From UBA6059 sp965227155 (GTDB lineage Bacteria > Bacteroidota > Bacteroidia > Cytophagales > Cyclobacteriaceae): a DNA stretch of 64,000 nt. The number at the start of each line of letters is the position of its first letter. Positions within the stretch are counted from its first letter, which is position 1. The notes beneath the pieces are model-generated. The model had not been told where the DNA came from. It saw nothing but the letters and a program-made list of their open reading frames with translations, and made no database searches. The position numbers were made by a program, and so were the translations under genes. The stretch is taken from positions 4,154,001 through 4,218,000 of the forward strand of contig OZ245731.1 in the NCBI GenBank assembly GCA_965227155.1, read 5' to 3'. Below, in pieces: positions 7,352 to 14,194 of this stretch.

Positions 7352-9055
7352 CTATATATCCAGGTTAAACTCCTTGCTTTTAGCTATCGCAATATCGTAG
7401 CCCGCATCCTTGTGCCGGTACACACCCATAGCCGGGTCGATATGCAGAACGCGCTTCAGGCATTTTTCTGCTCTGTCTGTACCATCTGCTAACACCACCA
7501 TACCGGCGTGCTGCGAATAGCCCATGCCAACACCACCTCCATGGTGGAAGCTTATCCAGGTTGCACCACCACTCGCATTGCCCATGAGGTTGAGCAGGGG
7601 CCAGTCTGATACCGCATCGCTGCCATCGAGCATAGCTTCTGTTTCTCGATTAGGGCTTGCCACCGAGCCGCAATCCAGGTGATCCCTGCCTATGACAATA
7701 GGCGCTTTAACTTTACCTTTTTTTACAAGGTCATTGAAAATGAGTCCGGCCTTTTGGCGTTCTCCTAAACCCAGCCAGCAGATCCGGCAGGGTAGTCCCT
7801 GAAAGCTGACCTTTTCTTGTGCCTTCTTAAGCCAATTGATCAACAGTTTATTTTCGGGAAAAGCTTCCATCAGAGCTTTATCTGTAGCGTAAATATCCTC
7901 TGGATCACCGGATAATGCTGCCCATCGAAAAGGCCCTTTGCCTTCGCAAAAAAGAGGACGGATGTAAGCAGGTACAAAACCCGGAAAATCAAAGGCATTT
8001 TTTACACCGCCTTCCTGCGCAAAGGCGCGTAGGTTGTTGCCATAATCAAAGGTATGAGCACCTTTATCTTTCAGGGTAAGCATCAGCCTTACATGACGAG
8101 CCATACTCTCAATACTCAGCTTTTTGTAGCCGGCAGGGTCATCTTTTCGCAATTGCAAAGCCTCCGATAATGATAGCTGATGGGGCAAATAACCATAGAT
8201 AGGGTCATGGGCTGAAGTTTGGTCAGTAAGCAGGTCAGGTACAACTTGTCTTTCCAGCAACCTTTCCAGTAAATCACCAATATCAGCTACGACACAAATA
8301 GACATTGCTTTTTGCTGCTTTTTGGCAGCCATGGCAATATCGATTGCCTCATCAATGGCATAGGAAATCTTATCGACATACTTGGATCTGATACGCTTTT
8401 CAATCCGTGATGGGTCTTTGTCAGCGCCCAGAAATACACCATTACCCATTACTGCTGCCAGTGGTTGAGCACCACCCATTCCTCCAATGCCTCCACTTAC
8501 TACGAGCCGGCCGGTAAGGTCAGCATTGAAATGCTGGCTTGCTGCGGCCATAAAGGTTTCATAGGTGCCCTGCAGAATGCCCTGACTACCTATGTAGATC
8601 CAACTGCCGGCGGTCATTTGTCCGTACATTATGAGGCCACGCTCTTTCAATTCATTGAAATGTTCCCAGGTAGCCCATTTGGGTACGAGATTGCTGTTAG
8701 CTATTAAAACGCGTGGTGCTTCCGGGTGCGTGGGTATAATGCCAACAGGTTTTCCGGATTGTACCAAAAGGCTTTCGTCATCATTGAGTTTGAGCAGGCA
8801 TTCGATAATTTTTTGTAAAGCCTCAGGGTTTCTTGCTGCCTGTCCAGTGCCACCATATACCACCAATTCTTCAGGGTTCTCTGCTACTGCCTCATCGAGG
8901 TTATTCAGCAACATCCGTAACGGTGCCTCGGTCTGCCATGATTTGGCATGCAGGGTCGACCCTGTAGGCGAATGATAATTGGTATGACTGGCATATTTTT
9001 CCATGAAGCCAGCCAACGTAGAGGACTGGTAATCAATATTTTTCGAAATACTCAT
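7352..9055 (-). CDS. hutU: Urocanate hydratase
   Basis: HutU converts urocanate to imidazolonepropionate, using tightly bound NAD+ as an electrophile. The 567-residue protein carries the family hallmarks YGGTGQAARN near the start, the glycine-rich VSGGIGGMGGAQPLA segment, the GRDHLDCGSVASPNRET block with its active-site cysteine, and SFHHGGGVGMGYSQH. It is slightly longer than the typical 550-560 residues because of extra N-terminal residues. Its start lies inside the end of hutH (23-nt overlap), so the two are translationally linked. Confidence 0.96.
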   Translation of the reverse strand: MSISKNIDYQSSTLAGFMEKYASHTNYHSPTGSTLHAKSWQTEAPLRMLLNNLDEAVAENPEELVVYGGTGQAARNPEALQKIIECLLKLNDDESLLVQSGKPVGIIPTHPEAPRVLIANSNLVPKWATWEHFNELKERGLIMYGQMTAGSWIYIGSQGILQGTYETFMAAASQHFNADLTGRLVVSGGIGGMGGAQPLAAVMGNGVFLGADKDPSRIEKRIRSKYVDKISYAIDEAIDIAMAAKKQQKAMSICVVADIGDLLERLLERQVVPDLLTDQTSAHDPIYGYLPHQLSLSEALQLRKDDPAGYKKLSIESMARHVRLMLTLKDKGAHTFDYGNNLRAFAQEGGVKNAFDFPGFVPAYIRPLFCEGKGPFRWAALSGDPEDIYATDKALMEAFPENKLLINWLKKAQEKVSFQGLPCRICWLGLGERQKAGLIFNDLVKKGKVKAPIVIGRDHLDCGSVASPNRETEAMLDGSDAVSDWPLLNLMGNASGGATWISFHHGGGVGMGYSQHAGMVVLADGTDRAEKCLKRVLHIDPAMGVYRHKDAGYDIAIAKSKEFNLDI

Positions 9056-10598
9056 GATGTTCTGGGTTTAAGTCATTAAATGCATTGAGATATTCATTGC
9101 TGATGTCAACCAATGTTCTGGAGTGAATAATAGTCAGGGCTTTCTGTATATCATCAGCAAATACCCGATCTTCTTCAGCATGATCTATTGCTGATCTTAT
9201 GTATTCATGACAGGCTTCCAACACAGGTCCGGATTTTAAAGGTCTGCGGAAATCAAAAGCCTGCGCAGCACATAGCAGCTCTACCGCTAATATTTTCTCA
9301 AGGTTTTCAATGATTGTCAGCGTTTTGCGTCCACTGATGGAACCCATACTGACATGGTCTTCCTGGCCCAGAGATGTTGGTATGCTATCGCCACTGGCAG
9401 GGAAAAGAAGGGATTTGTTCTCGCTAACCAGGGCCGCCGAGGTATATTGCGGCAGCATAAAGCCCGAATTAATCCCTGTATCATGCATTAGCAGTTTTGG
9501 TAGGCCTTCAACTTTGCCCTCTAGTGAAAGATAAATCCTTCGATCTGCTATATTGCCGAGCTCCGCAGCTGCAAGACCTGCATAATCCAAGGGAAGGGCC
9601 AAAGGCTGTCCATGAAAATTACCTCCGCTGATGGTATGGCCATCTTCCAGAATCACAGGATTATCAGTCACAGCATTTAGCTCAATTTCAGTGAGTTTTT
9701 TAAGGTGATGCCATGCTGTGCGTGAAGTGCCATGTACCTGTGGAATACATCGGAGTGAGTAGGGGTCTTGTACCCGGTCACAGTTTAGATGGGCATCCAG
9801 AATTTCAGAATGCTCAAGCATCTTGTAAACCCGCCAGGCTACATGCTGATTGCCGGCAAACGGACGTAAATCGTGCAGCTCTTTTCGGAATGGCTTGGCA
9901 GATCCCATCAAAGCTTCTATCATCATAGCACCGGTGATATCAGCGGTAGCCAGACAATTGTGAAGCCTATCTACAATTGTGGTAGCGTAGCTGAGAATGA
10001 ATTGTGTGCCATTAATTAGGGCAAGGCCTTCTTTAGGCCCTAATTGTATTGTGCTTAATCCATATTGCTGTAAAATGGACTGGCTTTCAACAGCCTGACC
10101 ATCTTTCCAGATTTTTCCCAGGCCAATTAGAGGCAGAAAAAGGTGGGCCAGGGGAGCGAGATCGCCGGATGCACCAACAGAACCCTGTTCTGGCACGACC
10201 GGAATTTGATTCTGATCGATGTGCCAGATCATCCGCTCCAATGTGGTTAATGCAATACCGCTAAAGCCTCTTGCCAGCGCATGCACTTTTAAAATGAGCA
10301 TAAGCTTGCTGAGTTCCTGTGGCATAGATCTGCCAACACCTACACTATGGCTGCGAATGATGTTTTCCTGAAGTTTTAAAGTATTGGCTGAGGAAATACG
10401 GGTGTTGCATAAGGGCCCAAATCCGGTGTTAATCCCATAAACGGTTTCTCCCTGTGCCACAATATTTTGAACCTTTTGGTGACTGGCTTCAATTTTAGCA
10501 ACAGCTTCTTTTGATAATACACCTCTGCATTCACCCCGGCTGATGGCCAGGGCTTTGCTTATTGTCAATGTGTCTATGCCATAATTGAAGATTACCAT
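9033..10598 (-). CDS. hutH: Histidine ammonia-lyase
   Basis: HutH removes ammonia from L-histidine to give trans-urocanate, the first step of the pathway. The MIO cofactor forms from the triad Ala143-Ser144-Gly145 in GSVGASGDLAPLAHL; the YGINTGFG motif near residue 54 and SSGDSIP/GQEDHVSMG-like motifs are also present (here PASGDSIPTSLGQEDHVSMG). The frame runs back to 10727, but the ATG at 10598 (MVIFNYGIDTLTI) gives the standard length of about 521 residues and leaves a divergent promoter region toward the LysR gene. First gene of hutH-hutU-hutI. Confidence 0.95.
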   Translation of the reverse strand: MVIFNYGIDTLTISKALAISRGECRGVLSKEAVAKIEASHQKVQNIVAQGETVYGINTGFGPLCNTRISSANTLKLQENIIRSHSVGVGRSMPQELSKLMLILKVHALARGFSGIALTTLERMIWHIDQNQIPVVPEQGSVGASGDLAPLAHLFLPLIGLGKIWKDGQAVESQSILQQYGLSTIQLGPKEGLALINGTQFILSYATTIVDRLHNCLATADITGAMMIEALMGSAKPFRKELHDLRPFAGNQHVAWRVYKMLEHSEILDAHLNCDRVQDPYSLRCIPQVHGTSRTAWHHLKKLTEIELNAVTDNPVILEDGHTISGGNFHGQPLALPLDYAGLAAAELGNIADRRIYLSLEGKVEGLPKLLMHDTGINSGFMLPQYTSAALVSENKSLLFPASGDSIPTSLGQEDHVSMGSISGRKTLTIIENLEKILAVELLCAAQAFDFRRPLKSGPVLEACHEYIRSAIDHAEEDRVFADDIQKALTIIHSRTLVDISNEYLNAFNDLNPEHHEYFEKY

Positions 10599-10606
10599 AT
10601 TGGGAT

Positions 10607-10624
10607 TTTGATAATTCAAAGCTA
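10607..10624 (-). promoter_or_regulatory. hutH promoter candidate with overlapping inverted repeat
   Basis: On the minus strand TAGCTTTG (10624-10617) fits the Bacteroidota -7 consensus TAnnTTTG, 19 nt upstream of the hutH ATG. It overlaps a small inverted repeat TTTGA-TAAT-TCAAA (10607-10620). No well-placed -33 TTG is evident. The inverted repeat could be a binding site for the divergent LysR protein, but this is inference. Confidence 0.45.
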
Positions 10625-10687
10625 TGATGCTCTTTTGATACTTGGAAATACCAATTAAATCAATAACTGATGCCTGTAAGTAATCAA

Positions 10688-11599
10688 ATGGAGCTACGTC
10701 ATCTGCGCTATTTTCAGGAGGTGGCAAGAGAATTAAACTTTAGAAAGGCGGCCGAAAAGTTGTTCATTACGCAACCCGGTTTAAGTAGGCAGATTCATCA
10801 ATTGGAGGAATCTATTGATGCTCAGTTGTTTGTGCGGGATAAACGTAATGTTCAGTTAACCGCTGCAGGAAAATATTTGCAGCAAGAAACAGCACTTATT
10901 TTCAATCAACTCGATAAAGTCATTAAGAATACCGCCCACATTCATCATGGAGATTCAGGAGAGGTTTCGATTGGCTTTGTGGGCTCGGCAATGCAGCTGG
11001 TGATACCTACCTTGCTCAAGCAATTGAATAAGAGTCATCCGGGTATACACACTATACTTACCGAGCTATCCAATCAGCAACAGCTGGATGCCATTCTTTC
11101 TGATGCACTGGATATTGGTTTTATCCGATACATGAAAACACCCCGCAGTATAGAAGTACTGGAAATGCATGAGGATACATTTAGCCTGGTTATTCCGGTA
11201 AATCATCACCTGAACCCGGATAACTTCAATAATATCAGTCAATTGCAATCGGAGAACTTCATTCTGTTTTCACCGGATTATAGTCCTGGCTATTATGAGA
11301 AGATCATGAGTATTTTTGATGACCATGGCTTCAATCCCAGGGTTTCACATGAGACGGTACATGCCAATACCATCTTTCGATTAGTGGAGCAGGGGCTTGG
11401 GGTAGGCATTGTGCCCACCAGTCTGACACAGGGGTTTGATTTGAAGATCAGGTTCATTGAATTGCATGGCATTCGCCAGCGTACCACTTTATCAGCAGTA
11501 TGGAAGAAGAACCATCATAATCCGCTGCTGGAAAAATTGATTGAGCAGCTCCATGAGCAAAAGGCACATATTAAATTCGCAAACAAAAACTTGCTTTAA
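10688..11599 (+). CDS. LysR family transcriptional regulator, likely hut regulator
   Basis: A 303-residue LysR-type regulator. The N-terminal winged helix-turn-helix is clear (MELRHLRYFQEVARELNF, then AAEKLFITQPGLSRQIHQLE), followed by a substrate-binding domain from about residue 90. The ATG at 10688 is preferred over an in-frame ATG 18 nt upstream because MELRHLRYF is the usual LysR start. It is divergent from hutH with 89 nt between the start codons, the classic arrangement for a LysR protein controlling its neighbour; the natural coinducer would be urocanate or histidine, but that is not readable from the sequence. Confidence 0.92.
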   Translation: MELRHLRYFQEVARELNFRKAAEKLFITQPGLSRQIHQLEESIDAQLFVRDKRNVQLTAAGKYLQQETALIFNQLDKVIKNTAHIHHGDSGEVSIGFVGSAMQLVIPTLLKQLNKSHPGIHTILTELSNQQQLDAILSDALDIGFIRYMKTPRSIEVLEMHEDTFSLVIPVNHHLNPDNFNNISQLQSENFILFSPDYSPGYYEKIMSIFDDHGFNPRVSHETVHANTIFRLVEQGLGVGIVPTSLTQGFDLKIRFIELHGIRQRTTLSAVWKKNHHNPLLEKLIEQLHEQKAHIKFANKNLL

Positions 11600-11626
11600 A
11601 GCTTATATATCAAAAACCAACAGATT

Positions 11627-12394
11627 ATGATTGCGATACTTTCACCTGCAAAATCCCTAAAATTCGATTACACATTTGATGGTGAAACTACATTACCGCG
11701 TTTTTCAAAGGACACCAATACACTGGCCCGTCACATGGAGCAGCAGTCTGCACCTGATTTGCAGCAAATGATGGACATTAGCGAGGAGCTTGCAACCCTC
11801 AATGTGAAGCGCTACCAACAATTTTCGCCACAGCGCAATGTGAAGGCAGCCAGACCTGCATTGCTTTCTTTTAACGGGGATGTTTATCAGGGTTTTGAGG
11901 CAGGTACACTGGATAGTGCAGGATTAGCTTATGCGCAGGACCATGTACGTATACTTTCGGGTCTATATGGCCTTTTGAGGCCATTGGATCTGATCCAACC
12001 TTACCGGCTGGAAATGGGTACTAAAATCAAGATGGATGAGCATGGTACCCTTTACAGTTTTTGGGGCAATAAATTGGTAAGAACCTTGCACAAAGATTTG
12101 AATGACCAGGGAGATAATTTGCTGATCAATTTGGCTTCTAATGAATACTTTAAAGCAGTGGACACCAAAAGCCTGAAAGCCAGGGTTATCAATGTAGACT
12201 TTATGGATTTTAGCAATGGTAAGTATAAGTTTTTGAGCTTCTATGCTAAAAAAGCTCGTGGAATGATGGCTCGGTTTATTGTGGACAACAAGACCACCTC
12301 TGTTGAGGAATTAAAAGGTTTCGATACCGATGGCTATTTCTTTGATGCCGACCAATCCAGCGACCAGCATTTGGTGTTTAAAAGAGGGGGGTAG
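11627..12394 (+). CDS. yaaA: YaaA family peroxide-stress protein
   Basis: The 255-residue protein matches YaaA/DUF328 throughout: MIAILSPAKSLKFD at the N-terminus, the FNGDVYQGF segment, LSGLYGLLRPLDLIQPYRLEMGTK and INLASNEYFKAV, and a C-terminal FYAKKARGMMARF. E. coli YaaA limits free iron and DNA damage during peroxide stress and can bind DNA. It follows the LysR gene by 27 nt and may be co-transcribed with it. Its TAG stop codon is the first triplet of a heptamer array. Confidence 0.95.
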   Translation: MIAILSPAKSLKFDYTFDGETTLPRFSKDTNTLARHMEQQSAPDLQQMMDISEELATLNVKRYQQFSPQRNVKAARPALLSFNGDVYQGFEAGTLDSAGLAYAQDHVRILSGLYGLLRPLDLIQPYRLEMGTKIKMDEHGTLYSFWGNKLVRTLHKDLNDQGDNLLINLASNEYFKAVDTKSLKARVINVDFMDFSNGKYKFLSFYAKKARGMMARFIVDNKTTSVEELKGFDTDGYFFDADQSSDQHLVFKRGG

Positions 12395-12464
12395 GTGTTA
12401 GGTGAAAGAGGAAGGGTGAAAGTTAATAGGTGAAGGGTAAAAGGGGAAAGGTGAAAGGTGAAAG
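12392..12464 (+). repeat. Heptanucleotide tandem array, about 10 units, C-free on + strand
   Basis: Ten consecutive in-phase 7-mers run from 12394 to 12463: GGTGTTA, GGTGAAA, GAGGAAG, GGTGAAA, GTTAATA, GGTGAAG, GGTAAAA, GGGGAAA, GGTGAAA, GGTGAAA. There is no C on the plus strand, which is the coding strand of yaaA. The array begins at the yaaA stop codon and runs straight into a copy of the 172-bp repeat. Confidence 0.9.
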
Positions 12465-12636
12465 CAATCCACGCCCGCGTCTTGCCGAGCGCCAGTCGAG
12501 GCATCTCATTTTTGATAGCAATACTCTTCAAAAGTGTCATCAGCTTTACTTTGAGAACCTCTGAGCTACTTTGTGCACTTTGTGGTAAAGTTATACTCAG
12601 AGTTTCACGTAGGACTATAAAGGGTCACAGAGAGTT
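12465..12636 (+). repeat. Dispersed repeat, copy A (172 bp)
   Basis: This segment aligns with 13412-13586. Shared blocks in order are CAATCCACGCCCG, GCCGAGCGCCAGTCGAGG plus CATCTCAT, GATAGCA, ACCTCTG.GCTACTT, GCACTTTGTGGTAAA, ACTCAGAGTTTCAC and a TCAC.GAGA end. The middle is more variable. No coding frame is conserved between copies. It lies upstream of the MazEF module. Confidence 0.9.
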
Positions 12637-12674
12637 GCAGATTTAAATACAGATTTTACCGAAATTCATCATTA

Positions 12675-12697
12675 TTGTAGTTACTTTGTAATCACAA
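12675..12697 (+). promoter_or_regulatory. Candidate MazE operator, imperfect palindrome
   Basis: The arms TTGTAGTTAC and GTAATCACAA are separated by TTT and match at 8 of 10 positions when one is reverse-complemented. The palindrome ends 11 nt before the mazE start codon, where an autoregulatory operator would be expected. Confidence 0.6.
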
Positions 12698-12708
12698 AAG
12701 GTTAAGGT

Positions 12709-12954
12709 ATGGAAGCATCTATCATAAAAATTGGCAACTCAAAAGGATTAAGACTTAGCAAGACAATACTTGAAAAATATGATATCAAGGATAAAGTGGA
12801 GATGATCCTGGAGGAAGAGCAAATCATACTCAAGCCCGTAACAAAGCCTCGAAAAGGATGGGAACAAGCCTTTAAAAAAATGGCTATGGAAGGTGATGAT
12901 GCTTCATTAATGCCGGATGTTTTTGAAGATGAAAATTTGGATGAATGGAATTGA
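12709..12954 (+). CDS. mazE: MazE/AbrB-type antitoxin
   Basis: This 81-residue protein begins with the swapped-hairpin AbrB fold of MazE antitoxins (MEASIIKIGNSKGLRLSKTI, then KVEMILEEEQIILKPV) and ends in an acidic tail (DDASLMPDVFEDENLDEWN) of the sort that occupies the toxin active site. It should bind and neutralise the downstream MazF and repress the operon. The coding regions overlap by 10 nt. Confidence 0.92.
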   Translation: MEASIIKIGNSKGLRLSKTILEKYDIKDKVEMILEEEQIILKPVTKPRKGWEQAFKKMAMEGDDASLMPDVFEDENLDEWN

Positions 12955-13268
12955 GACAGTACATGATTGTATTGGTCAACCTTGATCCAACATTGGGTAG
13001 TGAGATTAAAAAGACAAGACCATGCGTAATCATATCGCCTGATGAAATGAATAAACATCTCAAAACCATTGTATTAGCACCAATGACTACCAATCTTAAA
13101 ACCTACCCAACAAGATTATTGGTCGAGCATAATCAACAGCAAGGAATGGTTGTACTAGACCAAATCAGAACGGTAGATAAACTCAGCATCATAAAGGTAT
13201 TGGATAAAATTACATCAATAGAAATCAAAGCTTTGAAACAAATTCTTAAAGAAACATACGTGGATTAG
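12945..13268 (+). CDS. mazF: MazF/PemK family endoribonuclease toxin
   Basis: A 107-residue protein with the PemK/MazF fold: VLVNLDPTLGSEIKKTRPCVIISPDEMN at the N-terminus, APMTTNLKTYPTRL in the middle and GMVVLDQIRTVDK with the conserved QIR..D arrangement. The arginine of KKTRPCVI and the threonine-bearing loop are those used for RNA cleavage in MazF enzymes. It appears full length. Its start overlaps the mazE end by 10 nt. Confidence 0.94.
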   Translation: MELRQYMIVLVNLDPTLGSEIKKTRPCVIISPDEMNKHLKTIVLAPMTTNLKTYPTRLLVEHNQQQGMVVLDQIRTVDKLSIIKVLDKITSIEIKALKQILKETYVD

Positions 13269-13691
13269 ATTTCCGATAAATGCCTAACAAGCGGAGGTAG
13301 AGGGTTTCAAACTCAAGTGCAGGGTGCTGGTTTTCAGCAGAATTCTCCATTTCGGCCTTTGGCCTCTATTTGAAATGACGCTGTTGGATAGGGTTTCTAC
13401 TACCACCAAACCAATCCACGCCCGAGTCATGCCGAGCGCCAGTCGAGGCATCTCATATTCGATAGCAGTGCATTGCTAAATGAGCCATCTATCTCTACTT
13501 TGCGTACCTCTGTGCTACTTCGAGCACTTTGTGGTAAAACTATTACTCAGAGTTTCACAGATAATCACCAAGGATCACCGAGAATTATCCCCGTTTGTAT
13601 TCCACTCTTGGTCAATCCAAAAAGCGTAATTGTATAAAACATTTTAGTTTTATTCTAATTAAGTCTAACTCCAAGATAACTAAATTACGAT
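13269..13691. other. Intergenic region, 423 nt, mostly repeat
   Basis: No gene is supported here. The segment contains copy B of the dispersed repeat (13412-13586) and, upstream of it, about 140 nt without recognisable structure. The last 100 nt is AT-rich and should contain the promoter of the following TA pair. Confidence 0.75.
13412..13586 (+). repeat. Dispersed repeat, copy B (175 bp)
   Basis: Same orientation and block order as copy A at 12465-12636. Together the copies bracket the MazEF module with 775 bp between them. The leading blocks are the best conserved; the segment between GATAGCA and the ACCTCTG block differs substantially. Confidence 0.9.
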
Positions 13692-13865
13692 ATGGAAAAA
13701 TCTAAAGCGCTTCAAACAGTGAATGACCTTCCAGATCATTTTGAACTGGAAGAATTAATTGAAAGGCTAATTTTCATCGAAAAGGTTGAAAAGGGTCTAG
13801 AGCAAGTTAAGTCCGGGAAAACAATATCGCATGAATCAGTTAAACAAGAAATTAAAAAGTGGTAA
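13692..13865 (+). CDS. Small antitoxin of a RelE/ParE-type module
   Basis: The frame from the ATG at 13692 to the TAA at 13863-13865 encodes 57 residues: MEKSKALQTVNDLPDHFELE, then ELIERLIFIEKVEKGLEQVK, then SGKTISHESVKQEIKKW. The final part resembles short helical antitoxins whose genes precede RelE/ParE toxins (the GKxxSHEEVxxxIKKW-type ending). The toxin's start codon lies inside its last codons, a 7-nt overlap. The lack of an obvious DNA-binding domain is typical of this group. Confidence 0.82.
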   Translation: MEKSKALQTVNDLPDHFELEELIERLIFIEKVEKGLEQVKSGKTISHESVKQEIKKW

Positions 13866-14140
13866 AAATTGAATGGACTGATACTGCTCGCGAAGACTTA
13901 AAATCTATATTTGAATTTATTGCAAAGGACTCACATTTCTATGCTACTCGATTTATAGATAAAATAATGAAGAGGGTAGATGTTCTAGAGCATTATCCCA
14001 ATATAGGTAGGATTGTACCTGAATTTAGCAGAGATGAATTAAGAGAACTCATTGAGGGAAGTTATAGGATAATTTATCAGTTAAATGAAAACAAAGTTGA
14101 AATAATCCGCATTCACCATTCTGCACGAATACTTGAATAA
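13859..14140 (+). CDS. RelE/ParE superfamily toxin
   Basis: This 93-residue protein starts with GTG at 13859 and has the RelE/ParE pattern: VKIEWTDTAREDLKSIFEFI, then FYATRFIDKI, LEHYPNIGRIVPE, LRELIEGSYRIIYQL and the C-terminal VEIIRIHHSARIL. In this superfamily members either cut mRNA on the ribosome or poison gyrase; the sequence alone does not settle which. The gene seems intact. Confidence 0.9.
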   Translation: MVKIEWTDTAREDLKSIFEFIAKDSHFYATRFIDKIMKRVDVLEHYPNIGRIVPEFSRDELRELIEGSYRIIYQLNENKVEIIRIHHSARILE

Positions 14141-14194
14141 AAGCTATTCAAAAAAATTACTTATCATTTCTAATACCAAAAAAAATATTATTGG

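Noticed and set aside
10599..10727. N-terminal extension of hutH by 43 residues
   Set aside because: The extension has no similarity to histidine ammonia-lyases and would run into the LysR gene; the MIO residue numbering fits the ATG at 10598.
12465..13586. The 172-175 bp repeats as insertion-sequence ends or integron attC sites
   Set aside because: They are direct rather than inverted, have no transposase or integrase between or near them, and lack the paired core sites of attC; they are listed as repeats only.
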